Assembly (NCBI GenBank): GCA_913055695.1
Contig: CAJXKF010000002.1
Location: 124,001 to 188,000, forward strand
Length of the DNA: 64,000 nucleotides
Reading direction: 5' to 3'
DNA from: an uncultured Methylophaga sp.
GTDB taxonomy: Bacteria > Pseudomonadota > Gammaproteobacteria > Nitrosococcales > Methylophagaceae
Part shown: positions 19,609 to 29,607 of the stretch, piece after piece
How the letters are laid out: every line of letters starts with the position of its first letter
Numbering within the stretch: the first letter of the stretch is position 1
Notes under the pieces: generated by a model
Told to the model about the DNA's origin: nothing
The model's input: only the letters and a program-made list of their open reading frames with translations
Databases searched by the model: none
Translations under genes and position numbers: made by a program

Positions 19609-20193
19609 ATGACAGATAAGAGACGGCAACTGATAGAAACTGCATTTGATCTTTTTTATCACCATGGAACTCATGCAGTCGGAATTAATGAAATTCTGAA
19701 GCAGGCCAATGTCGCCAAAAAAACCCTATACAGTCACTTTGACAGCAAAGCATCGCTGCTTGAAGCCGTATTACATTATCGTGATGAACGCTTTGTCGAC
19801 TGGCTGCAACAGCGGATTAACCGCGAACAAGCAGGCAAGCCGGCATTACTGGCTGTGTTTGATGCACTCGATGACTGGTTTAATGACCGGGTGCCGTCAC
19901 TGACAGCATTTAATGGCTGTTTTTTTATCAACACCTGCAGTGAATATGCGGATGTCTGGTCTGGGCCACACCAACTCTGTCATGAGCATAAAAAACGGGT
20001 TCGCGCACTCATCGAAACGCAGCTAGCCAGGCTGGACCAGGTGAGGGATCCGGTCTGGCTGGTAGATATGCTGTCGATGTTGAAAGAGGGCGCTATTGTC
20101 ACTGCACAGGTTCAGGGAGACAGGCAGGCAGCACTAAAAGCCCGCCGACTGGCCGAACAGTTGCTGACCGAGCCGGGTCTCAGTCAGAAATGA
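19609..20193 (+). CDS. TetR/AcrR-family transcriptional regulator
   Basis: A 194-residue repressor-type protein. The N-terminal helix-turn-helix is clear (DLFYHHGTHAVGINEILKQ, then KKTLYSHFDSK, residues about 14-50), with a helical ligand domain behind. An inducer cannot be predicted; Cys residues lie near 103 and 109 (NGCFFINTCSE). It ends 14 nt into the 3' end of the convergent S4 gene. Confidence 0.9.
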   Translation: MTDKRRQLIETAFDLFYHHGTHAVGINEILKQANVAKKTLYSHFDSKASLLEAVLHYRDERFVDWLQQRINREQAGKPALLAVFDALDDWFNDRVPSLTAFNGCFFINTCSEYADVWSGPHQLCHEHKKRVRALIETQLARLDQVRDPVWLVDMLSMLKEGAIVTAQVQGDRQAALKARRLAEQLLTEPGLSQK

Positions 20194-20398
20194 TCAGATA
20201 AATATCGTCGATCTGAATTTTGTCACCAGCGATGATTTTGCGGCGTTTGCGGGTTTCGGTTTCGTTGTTCACGCTCACCATCCCTTGTTCAACCATCATC
20301 TTGGCCTCAGCCCCGCTGGTGGCGATGCCTTCAAATTTGAGAATTTTGTATAGCTCGACGGGACTTTTGCTTAAAACGACCTGAATAGTTTCGCTCAT
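20180..20398 (-). CDS. Small S4-domain RNA-binding protein (YbcJ-like)
   Basis: A 72-residue stand-alone S4 domain. The motif LYKILKFEGIATSGAEAKMMVEQGMVSVN and the basic TRKRRKIIAGDKI form the alpha-L RNA-binding fold. Related small proteins bind RNA, but a target is unknown. Confidence 0.88.
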   Translation of the reverse strand: MSETIQVVLSKSPVELYKILKFEGIATSGAEAKMMVEQGMVSVNNETETRKRRKIIAGDKIQIDDIYLIISD

Positions 20399-20590
20399 GA
20401 ACTTCCTTCACTGATGGCTATGGCAAGCGTGTTTATTGATCGGGACTCTCAACGCTGCCTATTGACGGTTTTTGTATAACAGCAACAAAATAAACATAGA
20501 ATGATCGATGACTGTGACAAAAGTCCTGACCTGTCAGAAGTTTTGTCGGTATAGTCGCGATTTTACCTTATATGTTGCAGGGCATGACGT

Positions 20591-20890
20591 ATGAAAATAC
20601 TGGTTAACCTGATTCAACTGGGCGTTGTGCTCGCCATCCTGTATCCCGTTTATTACGTCTGGGATACCGGCAGGGTGGAAGATTTCTGTGAATTGATTGA
20701 ACCCGGTATTTCCGTCAGTGAGTTGCAGCTACTGGCGGATGAGCAGAGCGTTACATTGAATATGCCTACAGACAATGAGACTGGTCAATGGATGACCTCG
20801 GTGGAATCCTCAGCCTCTATTGACCGTTTTGCCTGTGTCATCATTGGCGCGGTGGACAGCGTCGCCACTGCCAGACTGGTGACAGAATAA
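20591..20890 (+). CDS. Unrecognised membrane-anchored small protein
   Basis: A 99-residue protein with an N-terminal hydrophobic helix (about residues 4-24), probably a signal anchor, followed by a soluble domain with two cysteines (33 and 82) that might pair in the periplasm. It has AGGG ahead of the ATG and a strong terminator behind. I do not recognise the family. Confidence 0.7.
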   Translation: MKILVNLIQLGVVLAILYPVYYVWDTGRVEDFCELIEPGISVSELQLLADEQSVTLNMPTDNETGQWMTSVESSASIDRFACVIIGAVDSVATARLVTE

Positions 20891-20891
20891 T

Positions 20892-20917
20892 AAAAAACCC
20901 GCCGAAGCGGGTTTTTT
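20892..20917. terminator. Bidirectional terminator between the small protein gene and oadB
   Basis: A6-CCCGC / GCGGG-T6 stem with a CGAA loop, between converging genes. It ends the oad operon on the minus strand. Confidence 0.92.
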
Positions 20918-20925
20918 ATTCAGGT

Positions 20926-22059
20926 TTAGACGCCGACGTAATTTATCAGAATACCGGCAGCGACTGCTGAACCAATCACGCCGGCCACGTTGGGGCCCAT
21001 GGCATGCATCAACAGGAAATTATGCGGGTCGGATTCAAGCCCCAGCTTATTGGAAACCCGGGCAGCCATCGGCACTGCCGACACGCCGGCTGAACCGATC
21101 AAAGGATTAATCGGTGCTTTCACCAGCTTATTCAGCAATTTGGCCATAAGGACACCGGAGGCGGTACCAATACCAAAGGCAATCATACCCAGCACCAGGA
21201 TGCCCAGAGTGGCCATGTCCAGGAAGCTTTCGGCGCTCAGTTTGGAGCCGACCGCCAGACCCAGAAAGATAGTCACGGTGTTGATCAGTGAGTTCTGGGT
21301 GGTATTACTCAGGCGATCCACTACGGCACATTCCTTCATCAGGTTACCGAAACAGAACATACCGAGCAGTGGCGCGGCATCCGGCAACAGGAACGCCACC
21401 AGAATCAACAGCAACAACGGGAACACGATTTTTTCGCGTTGTGAAACATGACGTTGCTGCACCATCTTGATTTTGCGTTCGGCGTCAGTAGTCAATGCCC
21501 GCATGATCGGTGGCTGAATCAGTGGCACCAATGCCATATAGGAATAGGAGGCGACGGCAATCGCACCCAGCAGTTCCGGTGCCAGTTTACTGGCAACATA
21601 AATAGAGGTCGGACCGTCAGCGCCACCGATAATACCGATAGCAGCAGCATCGGCCAGACTGAAGTCAAAGATACCGAAGTAGGACAGTACCACCGCCCCC
21701 ATCAGCGTCGCGAAAATACCGAACTGGGCTGCCGCGCCCAGGAACAGGGTTTTAGGGTTGGCCAGCAACGGCCCAAAGTCGGTCATTGCACCGACACCCA
21801 TAAAGATAATCAGCGGAAAGGCACCGCTTTCGATACCCACAGTGTAAAAAATATGCAGGATACCGCCGGCTTCAGCCAGTCCGGCACCGGGGATGTTGGC
21901 CAAAACGCCGCCGAAACCAATCGGTACCAGCAGCAACGGTTCAAAGTTTTTCTTGATGGCGAGATAGAGCAGCAACATGCCGATCAAAATCATCACGCCC
22001 TGACCGGGAGTCATCTGGTTAATACCGGTCACTTCCCACAGGTGAATCAGTTTATCCAT
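20926..22059 (-). CDS. oadB: Oxaloacetate decarboxylase, Na+-pumping beta subunit
   Basis: A 377-residue polytopic membrane protein that uses carboxybiotin decarboxylation to expel Na+. Conserved elements are [15 protein letters not shown], the [13 protein letters not shown] region with the essential Asp, and [16 protein letters not shown]. Alternatively it could belong to a glutaconyl- or methylmalonyl-CoA decarboxylase, but the alpha subunit next to it is of the oxaloacetate/pyruvate type. It is 15 bases from oadA. Confidence 0.94.
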   Translation of the reverse strand: MDKLIHLWEVTGINQMTPGQGVMILIGMLLLYLAIKKNFEPLLLVPIGFGGVLANIPGAGLAEAGGILHIFYTVGIESGAFPLIIFMGVGAMTDFGPLLANPKTLFLGAAAQFGIFATLMGAVVLSYFGIFDFSLADAAAIGIIGGADGPTSIYVASKLAPELLGAIAVASYSYMALVPLIQPPIMRALTTDAERKIKMVQQRHVSQREKIVFPLLLLILVAFLLPDAAPLLGMFCFGNLMKECAVVDRLSNTTQNSLINTVTIFLGLAVGSKLSAESFLDMATLGILVLGMIAFGIGTASGVLMAKLLNKLVKAPINPLIGSAGVSAVPMAARVSNKLGLESDPHNFLLMHAMGPNVAGVIGSAVAAGILINYVGV

Positions 22060-22074
22060 GAATTGAATCCTTGC

Positions 22075-23874
22075 TTATGCGATGGTGGCGAGAAGGTCAC
22101 CGACTTTCACGGCGTCGCCCTGTTTAACATTGATAGACGCGATGCTGCCTGATTTGGATGCCACGATCTGGGTTTCCATTTTCATTGCTTCCAGAATCAG
22201 CAGAGTGTCACCCTCGCTGACCTGCTGACCGGGACTGATATGAACTTTCCAGATCGTGCCTGACAGGGGAGCGGTGACCGGTTCGCCTTCGCCCGCGGGT
22301 TCCGCAGCGGCTGCCGGTGCATTAGCAGCACTGCTTTCCACATGGCTGATATCACCACCTTCATTGATTTGCACCACATAAGCCTGACCATTGACCTTGA
22401 TGGTGTAGGTTTCCTGCTCAGTGGAAGCAGCACTGGCAGCCGGCGCTGATGATTGGGCTGCAGCGGCGCTGGGTGCGGGTTCAAAGGCATCGGGATTATC
22501 CCGGTTTTGCAGGAATTTGAGTCCGATTTGCGGGAACAGGGCATAGGTCAGCACATCATCGACCTGATGCTCACCTTCCGCCAGCCTGATGCCATCGACA
22601 TCGGCTTTTTCCAGCAGCTCGGTGGTCAGTTTGTCCATTTCCGGTTCCAGCAGATCAGCCGGCCGGCAGGTGATGGGCTCAGCACCCTCCAGTACGCGGT
22701 CCTGCAGTTCCTTGTTGTAAGGTGCTGGCGCGGCACCGTATTCGCCTTTGAGGACACCGGCGGTTTCAGCACTGATGGTTTTGTAACGCTCACCGGTCAT
22801 GACGTTAATCACAGCCTGGGTACCGACGATTTGCGATGTTGGTGTCACCAGCGGGATAAAGCCCAGGTCTTCACGGACTCGCGGAATTTCTTTGAGCACA
22901 TCATCCATACGATCCAGTGCATTTTGTTCGCGCAACTGGTTTTCCATGTTGGTGAGCATGCCGCCTGGCACCTGAGCGACCAGAATACGGGAATCAACAC
23001 CACGCAGAGAGCCTTCGAACTGAGCATACTTCTTACGAATATCACGGAAGTAGGCTGCGATCTCTTCCAGCAATTGCATATTGAGGCCGGTATCACGATC
23101 CGTGTCTTCAAAGATTGAAACCACAGATTCCGTGGCCGAGTGACCATAGGTCATCGACATGGACGAAACCGCGGTATCGACGTTGTCGATGCCGGCTTCG
23201 ACGCATTTCATGATAGTGGCGGTCGACAGGCCGGTGGTCGCATGCGACTGCATATGAATCGGAATATCAATAGCTTGCTTAAGACTTTGAACCAGCTCAA
23301 AAGCTGCGTAAGGCTTAAGCAAACCAGCCATATCCTTAATGGCCAGGGAGTGCGCACCCATATCTTCAATGCGTTTGGCCATGTCAATCCACATCTGCAG
23401 GTTGTGAACCGGGCTCAGTGTGTAGGCGATGGTGCCCTGAGCATGGCGATCGTTTTCAAGCACGGCCTTGATCGCGGTTTCCAGGTTGCGTGGGTCGTTC
23501 ATCGCATCAAATACGCGGAATACGTCAACCCCGTTGACGGCAGCACGCTCGACGAATTTTTTCACCACATCGTCAGCATAATGCCGGTAACCCAAGAGGT
23601 TCTGTCCACGCAGCAGCATTTGCTGGCGGGTATTGGGCATGGCCGCTTTCAGGCTGCGGATACGATGCCAGGGGTCTTCACCCAGATAACGGATACAGGC
23701 ATCAAAAGTGGCACCGCCCCAGCTTTCCACCGACCAGAAACCGACTTGATCGAGCTTGTCGGCAATCGGCAGCATATCGTCAAGACGCAGCCGGGTGGCA
23801 AACAGAGATTGATGGGCATCACGCAGGACGACGTCGGTAATGCCAAGTGGTTTTTTTGCTTCGGTCATGTTCAT
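22075..23874 (-). CDS. oadA: Oxaloacetate decarboxylase alpha subunit (biotin carrier)
   Basis: A 599-residue carboxyltransferase with a C-terminal biotinyl domain. The N-terminal TIM barrel has [16 protein letters not shown] and [23 protein letters not shown]-type [10 protein letters not shown] carries the metal and Lys site. A linker rich in Ala/Pro (about residues 470-530) leads to the biotin motif LEAMKMET near the end. Start is placed at 23874 (MNMTEAKK); the open frame extends further but would overlap oadG. Confidence 0.94.
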   Translation of the reverse strand: MNMTEAKKPLGITDVVLRDAHQSLFATRLRLDDMLPIADKLDQVGFWSVESWGGATFDACIRYLGEDPWHRIRSLKAAMPNTRQQMLLRGQNLLGYRHYADDVVKKFVERAAVNGVDVFRVFDAMNDPRNLETAIKAVLENDRHAQGTIAYTLSPVHNLQMWIDMAKRIEDMGAHSLAIKDMAGLLKPYAAFELVQSLKQAIDIPIHMQSHATTGLSTATIMKCVEAGIDNVDTAVSSMSMTYGHSATESVVSIFEDTDRDTGLNMQLLEEIAAYFRDIRKKYAQFEGSLRGVDSRILVAQVPGGMLTNMENQLREQNALDRMDDVLKEIPRVREDLGFIPLVTPTSQIVGTQAVINVMTGERYKTISAETAGVLKGEYGAAPAPYNKELQDRVLEGAEPITCRPADLLEPEMDKLTTELLEKADVDGIRLAEGEHQVDDVLTYALFPQIGLKFLQNRDNPDAFEPAPSAAAAQSSAPAASAASTEQETYTIKVNGQAYVVQINEGGDISHVESSAANAPAAAAEPAGEGEPVTAPLSGTIWKVHISPGQQVSEGDTLLILEAMKMETQIVASKSGSIASINVKQGDAVKVGDLLATIA

Positions 23875-23920
23875 GGCCTTAGTTTGATGTAACGGAAACT
23901 GCCTCGATGATGCAGGCGGT

Positions 23921-24202
23921 CTATTTATGACGTGAGCGGAATTTGTGAATCGCAGCCGACAGGACCGTGATAAGGTTCTTGTCATCATTGGCATGCTGGG
24001 TTTTGCTCATCGCCTGACTGATAACAGCCGTCGGTGCCGGGATACCTTCTTCCGGCAGAGTGCCGACATCTCGCTCATAGCGGGTGATGATCTTTGACAT
24101 CAGACTGGTGGCAATCACCAGTAAGGTCAGGAATATGAAGACAAAGCCCATGCCGACCAGCATCAGGTTAAGACCTTCAGACATCAGATTGGATGCAGTC
24201 AT
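23921..24202 (-). CDS. oadG: Oxaloacetate decarboxylase gamma subunit
   Basis: A 93-residue protein with one transmembrane helix near the N-terminus ([20 protein letters not shown]) and a polar C-terminal part, as in OadG, which joins alpha to beta and binds Zn2+. First gene of oadG-oadA-oadB. A decarboxylase operating as a Na+ pump fits a marine or saline habitat. Confidence 0.9.
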   Translation of the reverse strand: MTASNLMSEGLNLMLVGMGFVFIFLTLLVIATSLMSKIITRYERDVGTLPEEGIPAPTAVISQAMSKTQHANDDKNLITVLSAAIHKFRSRHK

Positions 24203-24431
24203 AACGACCTCCTCTGTGCATCACGAACGTCATTAAATCAATGACTTGATTCAAAACAGCCGCAGATTATACCACTGTTGGGCACTCTGGGTTTGAACAG
24301 GCCGGGACGGCCGTGGCGACAGCCCCTTGTGACACAGAGAACAGTTCGGCAGCACCCTGAGCGTAGACAGCAACTGCGCAACCCGGTCTCAATTGGCATA
24401 ATGGTGCCGGTTTTGAATAGTAGAGGATGGT

Positions 24432-25808
24432 ATGACGCCGGACGCAGAAGACTTTTGGTTCCTGCCCCTGGGCGGGACAGGCGAAATCGGCATGAACCTC
24501 AACCTGTACGGTCATGATGGTCGCTGGTTAATGGTGGATTGCGGGCTGACCTTTGAAGCACGCACGGATGTGGATGGCGAACCCATTGCCGGCAGCCGCG
24601 CCGAAATTCAGATGGCTGACCCTCAATTTATTACAGATCGTAAAGATCGACTCGATGGTCTTATTATTACTCATGCCCATGAGGATCACATCGGTGCAGT
24701 GCCTTATCTCTGGTCGCGGTTTCAGTGCCCGGTTTTCACAACGGCCTATACGGCTGAAATTCTGCGCCGCAAGCTGAAAGAAGCAGGACTGCTGGATGAG
24801 GTGCCGGTCACCATCGTCGAGCCCAGAGCGGATATTAATATCGGCGTGTTCAATGTGCGCTGGATACAGTTGACCCATTCCATCCCCGAACCTTTTGCCT
24901 TGTTGATCAGCACACCGGCAGGCAAAGTGTTTCATACCGCAGACTGGAAGCTGGACAGCGACCCGGTGGTCGGTGAGCGTTACCGGCCAGCTGACTTCGA
25001 AGCACTCGCCGAACTCAATATCGATGCGATGGTATGTGACTCCACCAATGCTGATGTGCCAGGCTGGTCCGCATCGGAAGCCTCACTGCAGCGAGGTCTC
25101 AAACATCACATTGAGCAGGCGACCGGACGCGTCGTGGTGACCTGTTTTGGCAGTAATATTGCAAGATTGAGAACGATAGCAGACATTGCGCAGGTCACCG
25201 GCCGTCACCTGGGGCTGCTGGGCAGATCATTGATCAATACCTATACAGCGGCTAAAAGAACCGGTTTCTGGAACGGAATTGAAACCTTTGTCGATCCGCA
25301 TCATCTGGGTTATTTACCCAGACCGACTGTATTACTGGTGGCTACCGGCAGTCAGGGAGAGCCCCGCACTGCGCTTAATCGGCTTAGCCATAACAGCTTC
25401 CGTGATATGCAGTTGGAACCGGGTGATACCGTCATTTTCAGCTCCAAAGTGATTCCCGGCAATGAGGCCGCGATTGAATCATTAATCGAGAGGCTGAAAA
25501 CGATGCAGATAGATGTCATCACTGTCGATAACAGCCGTCTGCCGATTCATGCTTCTGGCCACCCGGCGCAGGATGAACTCAAGGCGATGTATCAATGGGT
25601 GAAACCAGCCTGTGCTATTCCGGTGCATGGTGAATACCACCATATGCGGGCCAACGCCCGGGTAGCGAAATCGGTGGGCGTGCCTGAACAACTGGAAGGG
25701 CAGAACGGCGATCTGTTTTTTATTGCGCCGGTGAGGGGCGTTCGTCGGCGCGCTGTCAGCACTGGCCGTCTCGGGCTTTTCAACGACAAGCTCAAAAAGC
25801 TCTACTGA
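24432..25808 (+). CDS. RNase J-type metallo-beta-lactamase-fold nuclease
   Basis: A 458-residue MBL/beta-CASP nuclease. Zinc motifs are THAHEDHIG (about residues 78-86), HTADWK and the C-terminal VHGEYHHM; beta-CASP elements include DSTNADVPGWSASE and the HASGHPAQDELK segment. It is about 100 residues shorter than Bacillus RNase J1 because the C-terminal dimerisation region is missing, as in other proteobacterial members. It should process RNA in both endo- and 5'-exo fashion. Enterobacteria lack it. Confidence 0.87.
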   Translation: MTPDAEDFWFLPLGGTGEIGMNLNLYGHDGRWLMVDCGLTFEARTDVDGEPIAGSRAEIQMADPQFITDRKDRLDGLIITHAHEDHIGAVPYLWSRFQCPVFTTAYTAEILRRKLKEAGLLDEVPVTIVEPRADINIGVFNVRWIQLTHSIPEPFALLISTPAGKVFHTADWKLDSDPVVGERYRPADFEALAELNIDAMVCDSTNADVPGWSASEASLQRGLKHHIEQATGRVVVTCFGSNIARLRTIADIAQVTGRHLGLLGRSLINTYTAAKRTGFWNGIETFVDPHHLGYLPRPTVLLVATGSQGEPRTALNRLSHNSFRDMQLEPGDTVIFSSKVIPGNEAAIESLIERLKTMQIDVITVDNSRLPIHASGHPAQDELKAMYQWVKPACAIPVHGEYHHMRANARVAKSVGVPEQLEGQNGDLFFIAPVRGVRRRAVSTGRLGLFNDKLKKLY

Positions 25809-25843
25809 TTCACAGTTTTAACCGGCTGTGCTAAGTTGCGGTG

Positions 25844-26263
25844 ATGATTGAAGAACTGCGACAGTTTATCCGTCACCCCAGTAATATTCCCATCAGCTAC
25901 CGCCTGGGAAAGCAGCATCATAGCCAACCGGCCCGGGATGTCAGCCAGGGAGGCTTGTGTTTTAGCAGCCAGCAACCGGCCCATGTCGGTGACAGTATCT
26001 TGGTGGAAATTAATTGCGGCAGACCCGGTTTCAGTGCCGAAGGGATTGTGCGCTGGTGCAGTCAGGAAGGCAGGAAATATCTGATTGGGGTCGGCTTCAA
26101 GGATAAAGCCGTCCGCTATGCGATGCGCATGGTTGAACAGGTTTGTCATATTGAGGCCTATCGGCGCCGGATGGAGGCCGAGACAGGTCAAAAACTCAGC
26201 ACTGAGCAAGCTGCTTTTCGCTGGATAGCCGAAAACGCAGCAGACTTCCCGGCTGCAGAATAA
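25844..26263 (+). CDS. PilZ-domain protein
   Basis: A 139-residue protein with a PilZ domain. The c-di-GMP-type signature appears as RHPSNIPISYRL early and DVSQGGLCF, with D-x-S-x-x-G, about 30 residues later. The usual RxxxR is reduced to RHPSN, so nucleotide binding is uncertain. A GTG at 25841 precedes the chosen ATG. It is 35 bases behind the RNase J gene. Confidence 0.82.
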   Translation: MIEELRQFIRHPSNIPISYRLGKQHHSQPARDVSQGGLCFSSQQPAHVGDSILVEINCGRPGFSAEGIVRWCSQEGRKYLIGVGFKDKAVRYAMRMVEQVCHIEAYRRRMEAETGQKLSTEQAAFRWIAENAADFPAAE

Positions 26264-26267
26264 CTAA

Positions 26268-26483
26268 TCAGGCCTTGGCGTCAAAGCGGGGCGCACGGCG
26301 ATCAGATGACACGCGGCGCTCTATCAGTGGCTTTCTATTACGCTTGCGGCGATCCGGCTGATGACGTCTGTCATATTCAGACACTGTTCTGGTTCTGTCA
26401 GCGACCGGTCGTGCCGGACCGACCTGAGCCGGCGTGCTGACTGTGACCATGTTGTAGTGACTGAGACGAGGTATTTCGTTCAT
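26268..26483 (-). CDS. Small basic protein with DRR/ERR repeats, unrecognised
   Basis: A 71-residue, strongly basic protein. Its second half contains spaced DRR and ERR tripeptides (YDRRHQPDRRKR, IERRVSSDRR) and ends in PRFDAKA. The first half (NMVTVSTPAQVGPARPV) is not basic. It converges tail to tail with the PilZ gene, five bases apart. The clustered regularity suggests a real protein, but its role is unknown. Confidence 0.6.
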   Translation of the reverse strand: MNEIPRLSHYNMVTVSTPAQVGPARPVADRTRTVSEYDRRHQPDRRKRNRKPLIERRVSSDRRAPRFDAKA

Positions 26484-26567
26484 CGTTGTTCACTTTACTG
26501 GTTCTGTATCAAAGCTATCGACTTGATTTTGATGAACTTTAGATTTTTATTCACAGCCCAGTAATGC

Positions 26568-26957
26568 TTATTTGAAGCGACCGGTTTTGATCTGTTTGCC
26601 GGGATCAACAGCATGCTTGTATATATAAGCCCAGGCCTTGACCGGTTTCGCCTTGTCAATAAACACATCCACTTGCTGGCGCTGGTATTCATGGGGCTCC
26701 GGGAAAGCGGCTGAGCATTCTTCATAGTCATCCAGTTGCGCCAGCAGAGAAGCATTTGTCAGCCGGTACAGCTCACCATAAACCTTATCTGTTTCATTAT
26801 CAGAGAGTACGGCGCCAGGGTAATTTTTAATCTGATACAGTTGAGCTGTGATCCAGCCATAGCAGACGAACTCGCTGCCAGTCAGAAGACGCTGGTGCAT
26901 TGGATGCTGATGGTGCTGCATCAGCGTGCCATAGACAAAAAGGTAATAATTAGTCAT
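26568..26957 (-). CDS. Gamma-glutamylcyclotransferase-like (AIG2/GGCT) protein
   Basis: A 129-residue GGCT-fold protein. The signature FVYGTLMQ (residues 7-14) and the loop GELYRLTNASLLAQLDDYEEC, with a catalytic-type Glu, are present. Family members cyclise gamma-glutamyl peptides or amines; substrate is not decidable here. Confidence 0.85.
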   Translation of the reverse strand: MTNYYLFVYGTLMQHHQHPMHQRLLTGSEFVCYGWITAQLYQIKNYPGAVLSDNETDKVYGELYRLTNASLLAQLDDYEECSAAFPEPHEYQRQQVDVFIDKAKPVKAWAYIYKHAVDPGKQIKTGRFK

Positions 26958-27008
26958 TTTACTTTAAGTTTATGATTTAAGTTTAAGAATAATATAAAGA
27001 ATAATGGT

Positions 27009-27938
27009 ATGAGTAAAAAGGTAAAAGTCGGACTGGCACTGGGCAGTGGCGCTGCCAGGGGCTGGGCCCATATCGGGGTGATTCAGCAGCTTCTCGCTCT
27101 GGATATCGAACCGGATATCATCTGCGGCAGTTCTATCGGTTCCCTGGTGGGAGCGGCGTATGTCGCCGGCAATATCAACAAACTGGAAGAGTGGGTCAGC
27201 CAGCTCGATAAGCTTAAAACTGCACGTTATTTCACTATAAACCGATCTCTTAGCGGCTTTGTCAACAAAGAGCGCTTCCGGCACTTTCTTGATGAGTATG
27301 TCGTCAGTGCTGATCTGATGATTGAAAAACTGGATAAACCCTTTGCCACTGTGGCGACTGATCTCAATACGGGTCGGGAAATCTGGAACATGAAGGGCAA
27401 AGTGATGGAGTCCGTGATGTCCTCAATTTCATTGCCCGGCCTGTTTCCTGCGATTAAACACGATGACCGCTGGCTGATCGATGGCGGACTGGTGAACCCC
27501 GTTCCCGTGTCAGTATGCCGCGCACTGGGGGCAGATGTCGTCATCGCGGTTAACCTCAACAGTGATATTGTCGGCAAACATTTTCGCGCTGAGTCACCGG
27601 AAAAGCTCAAGGAAAAGGAAAACAAAAACAAGCCGGATAATCCCAGTCTGACTGACCGTTTCACCACAATGGTTGCAGATTACACGGTCAATCTTTTCAA
27701 TAATGGCGATGATAAGGATGAAGCACCGGATTTGATGGAAGCCATTGCCGCTTCAATCAATATTACCCAGGATCGAATTACCCGTAGTCGTATGGCCGGT
27801 GATCCGCCCGAAATCATTCTGTCACCGCGTCTGTCACATATCGGTATTCTTGAGTTCTATCGAGGAACAGAAGCAATAGAAGAGGGCAAGGCCAGCGTTG
27901 ACCGTCACAAACGTGATTTCGACTATTTTTTGAATTAA
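27009..27938 (+). CDS. Patatin-like phospholipase (RssA/YchK-like)
   Basis: A 309-residue patatin-domain protein. The oxyanion loop is GSGAARGWAHIGV (residues 12-24), the nucleophile is in GSSIGSLVGAAY and the dyad Asp is in LIDGGLVNPVP. It hydrolyses acyl esters in membranes; the target lipid is unknown. A charged linker (about residues 198-215) separates the catalytic domain from a helical tail. Confidence 0.88.
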   Translation: MSKKVKVGLALGSGAARGWAHIGVIQQLLALDIEPDIICGSSIGSLVGAAYVAGNINKLEEWVSQLDKLKTARYFTINRSLSGFVNKERFRHFLDEYVVSADLMIEKLDKPFATVATDLNTGREIWNMKGKVMESVMSSISLPGLFPAIKHDDRWLIDGGLVNPVPVSVCRALGADVVIAVNLNSDIVGKHFRAESPEKLKEKENKNKPDNPSLTDRFTTMVADYTVNLFNNGDDKDEAPDLMEAIAASINITQDRITRSRMAGDPPEIILSPRLSHIGILEFYRGTEAIEEGKASVDRHKRDFDYFLN

Positions 27939-27953
27939 CGGTAAACCCAGTTT

Positions 27954-28565
27954 ATGAGTGATTGTTGTAATGACAGTTGCGGTGGTGAACTCACCGGCGA
28001 GAAGAGAAAAATCCTGTTAATTGTACTGGTTCTCAATGGCCTGATGTTTGTCATTGAATTCAGTCTGGGCTGGCTGGCCGCCTCGACCGGGCTGATGGCT
28101 GACTCACTGGATATGCTGGCAGATGCGGTGGTATATCTGATTAGTTTTCTGGTGGTGCAGGGCAGTATGAAGCAGAAGGCCAGCGCGGCGCTGCTTAATG
28201 GCTGTCTGCAGTTTTTGCTGGTGTTGCTGGTTGTTTACAGTGTTATCAGTCACTTTCTGGCTGGCACTGTGCCGGATTCCTTATCAATGGGCTGGGTGGC
28301 GGCTCTAGCGCTGCTGGTCAACGTCATTTGTTTTATTCTGCTGTCACGTTACCGCAATGGTGATATTAATCTTCGGGCAACCTGGTTGTGCTCACGTAAT
28401 GATATGATTGCGAATATCGGGGTTATCATTGCTGCCATCATGGTCTCTGTGCTTCAGCATGGCTGGCCGGATTTGGTTATCGGCTGTGTTATTGCCCTGT
28501 TTGTGCTGAGATCAGCGCTCGGCATTATCAAAGACAGCCTGAAGGTATTGCATGGACAGGACTGA
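27954..28565 (+). CDS. Cation diffusion facilitator-like transporter, membrane domain only
   Basis: A 203-residue protein with about six helices, of the CDF type. Metal-site-like residues occur in ADSLDMLADA (helix 2) and SRNDMIANI (helix 5), where Zn transporters have HxxxD/DxxxD. The N-terminus is Cys-rich (CCNDSCGG, residues 4-11), a possible metal trap. The usual C-terminal cytoplasmic domain is absent. It lies 16 bases behind the patatin gene. Confidence 0.78.
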   Translation: MSDCCNDSCGGELTGEKRKILLIVLVLNGLMFVIEFSLGWLAASTGLMADSLDMLADAVVYLISFLVVQGSMKQKASAALLNGCLQFLLVLLVVYSVISHFLAGTVPDSLSMGWVAALALLVNVICFILLSRYRNGDINLRATWLCSRNDMIANIGVIIAAIMVSVLQHGWPDLVIGCVIALFVLRSALGIIKDSLKVLHGQD

Positions 28566-28594
28566 TGCCTGACTCACTAAGGTTGTCGAATTCA

Positions 28595-29503
28595 TCAAAG
28601 GCACTGCCAATCTGGACGCTGGGCAAAATAATCACGCAGAAAATCAATCAGCATCCTGACCCGCTGTGACAGGAAACGGGTTTGCGGATATACAGCATAG
28701 ATGCCGATTTCATTCTGTAACAGGCAGTCTTCCAGTACTGTCTCCAGTCTGCCTGCACGAATCGCGTCGGCGCAGATAAAATCGGGCGACAGAATCAGCC
28801 CTTTGCCTTCGATCGCCGCGTCATGCAGAAACTGGCCGTTATTGGCAGTCATGACGGCCGGCAGATTCACTGACAGACTCTCACCCTGATGATTTTTCAA
28901 CTGCCAGCTGGGACTGACATGGCTGTACTGCAATTTGACATGGCCATAGAGCAAGTCCTCTGCCGTTTGCGGTTTGCCATTACGGGCAAAATATTCAGGA
29001 CTGCCGCAAATCAGCAGCCGCGTGGTTGACAGTTTTCTGGCAACCAGACTGGAATCGGCGAGATTGGAGACCCGAATAGCCAGATCAATTCCTTCAGCCA
29101 CCAGATCCTGCTGTCTGTCGTTAAACTCGATATCAAACATGATATCGGGGTTAGCGCGGTTAAATTGCCTCAGGGCCGGACTCAGATGCATCAGACCGAA
29201 GCTTATCGGTGCCGCCATTCTGATTCTGCCGGACAGCGCCGTCTGGCCATCACTCAGCGTGGTTTCTACTTCGTAAATATCATCCAGAATGCGAACGCAG
29301 TGCTGATAATAATCGCGGCCGGCATCGGTCAGGGTCTGTTTGCGGGTAGTACGCTTGATAAGACTCACTGCTAATCTTTTCTCCAGATCAGTCAGCCGTT
29401 TGCTGACGGCGGATTTTACGGTGTTCAGCTGTTCCGCAGCGCGGGTAATACTGCCGGCTTCAACAATGCGGACATAAGTCTGCATTTCTTCGAGTTGACT
29501 CAT
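28595..29503 (-). CDS. LysR-family transcriptional regulator
   Basis: A 302-residue LysR protein. The winged HTH is at residues 4-62 (VEAGSITRAAEQLNTVKSAVSKRL), and the substrate domain follows. It is divergent from doxX-azoR-pirin, an arrangement seen for LysR regulators of quinone/electrophile stress, so it probably controls that operon and itself. Confidence 0.92.
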   Translation of the reverse strand: MSQLEEMQTYVRIVEAGSITRAAEQLNTVKSAVSKRLTDLEKRLAVSLIKRTTRKQTLTDAGRDYYQHCVRILDDIYEVETTLSDGQTALSGRIRMAAPISFGLMHLSPALRQFNRANPDIMFDIEFNDRQQDLVAEGIDLAIRVSNLADSSLVARKLSTTRLLICGSPEYFARNGKPQTAEDLLYGHVKLQYSHVSPSWQLKNHQGESLSVNLPAVMTANNGQFLHDAAIEGKGLILSPDFICADAIRAGRLETVLEDCLLQNEIGIYAVYPQTRFLSQRVRMLIDFLRDYFAQRPDWQCL

Positions 29504-29560
29504 AGATAGTTCTCAATAAAGAAACAATAAGTTTATTAATAGCTTGTTTTTTAGAAAAAT

Positions 29561-29581
29561 GGAAACGATTAAAGTGTTTCC
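29561..29581. promoter_or_regulatory. Inverted repeat in front of doxX
   Basis: GGAAAC and GTTTCC, perfect 6-bp arms around 9 bases, in the spacer between the LysR gene and doxX. The T-rich, dyad form suits a LysR recognition or activation site. Confidence 0.55.
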
Positions 29582-29607
29582 GTCATCAACAAAAACGAGG
29601 AACGACA

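Noticed and set aside
23140-23892. 250-codon plus-strand frame opposite oadA
   Set aside because: Lies entirely within conserved oadA sequence and has no recognisable content.
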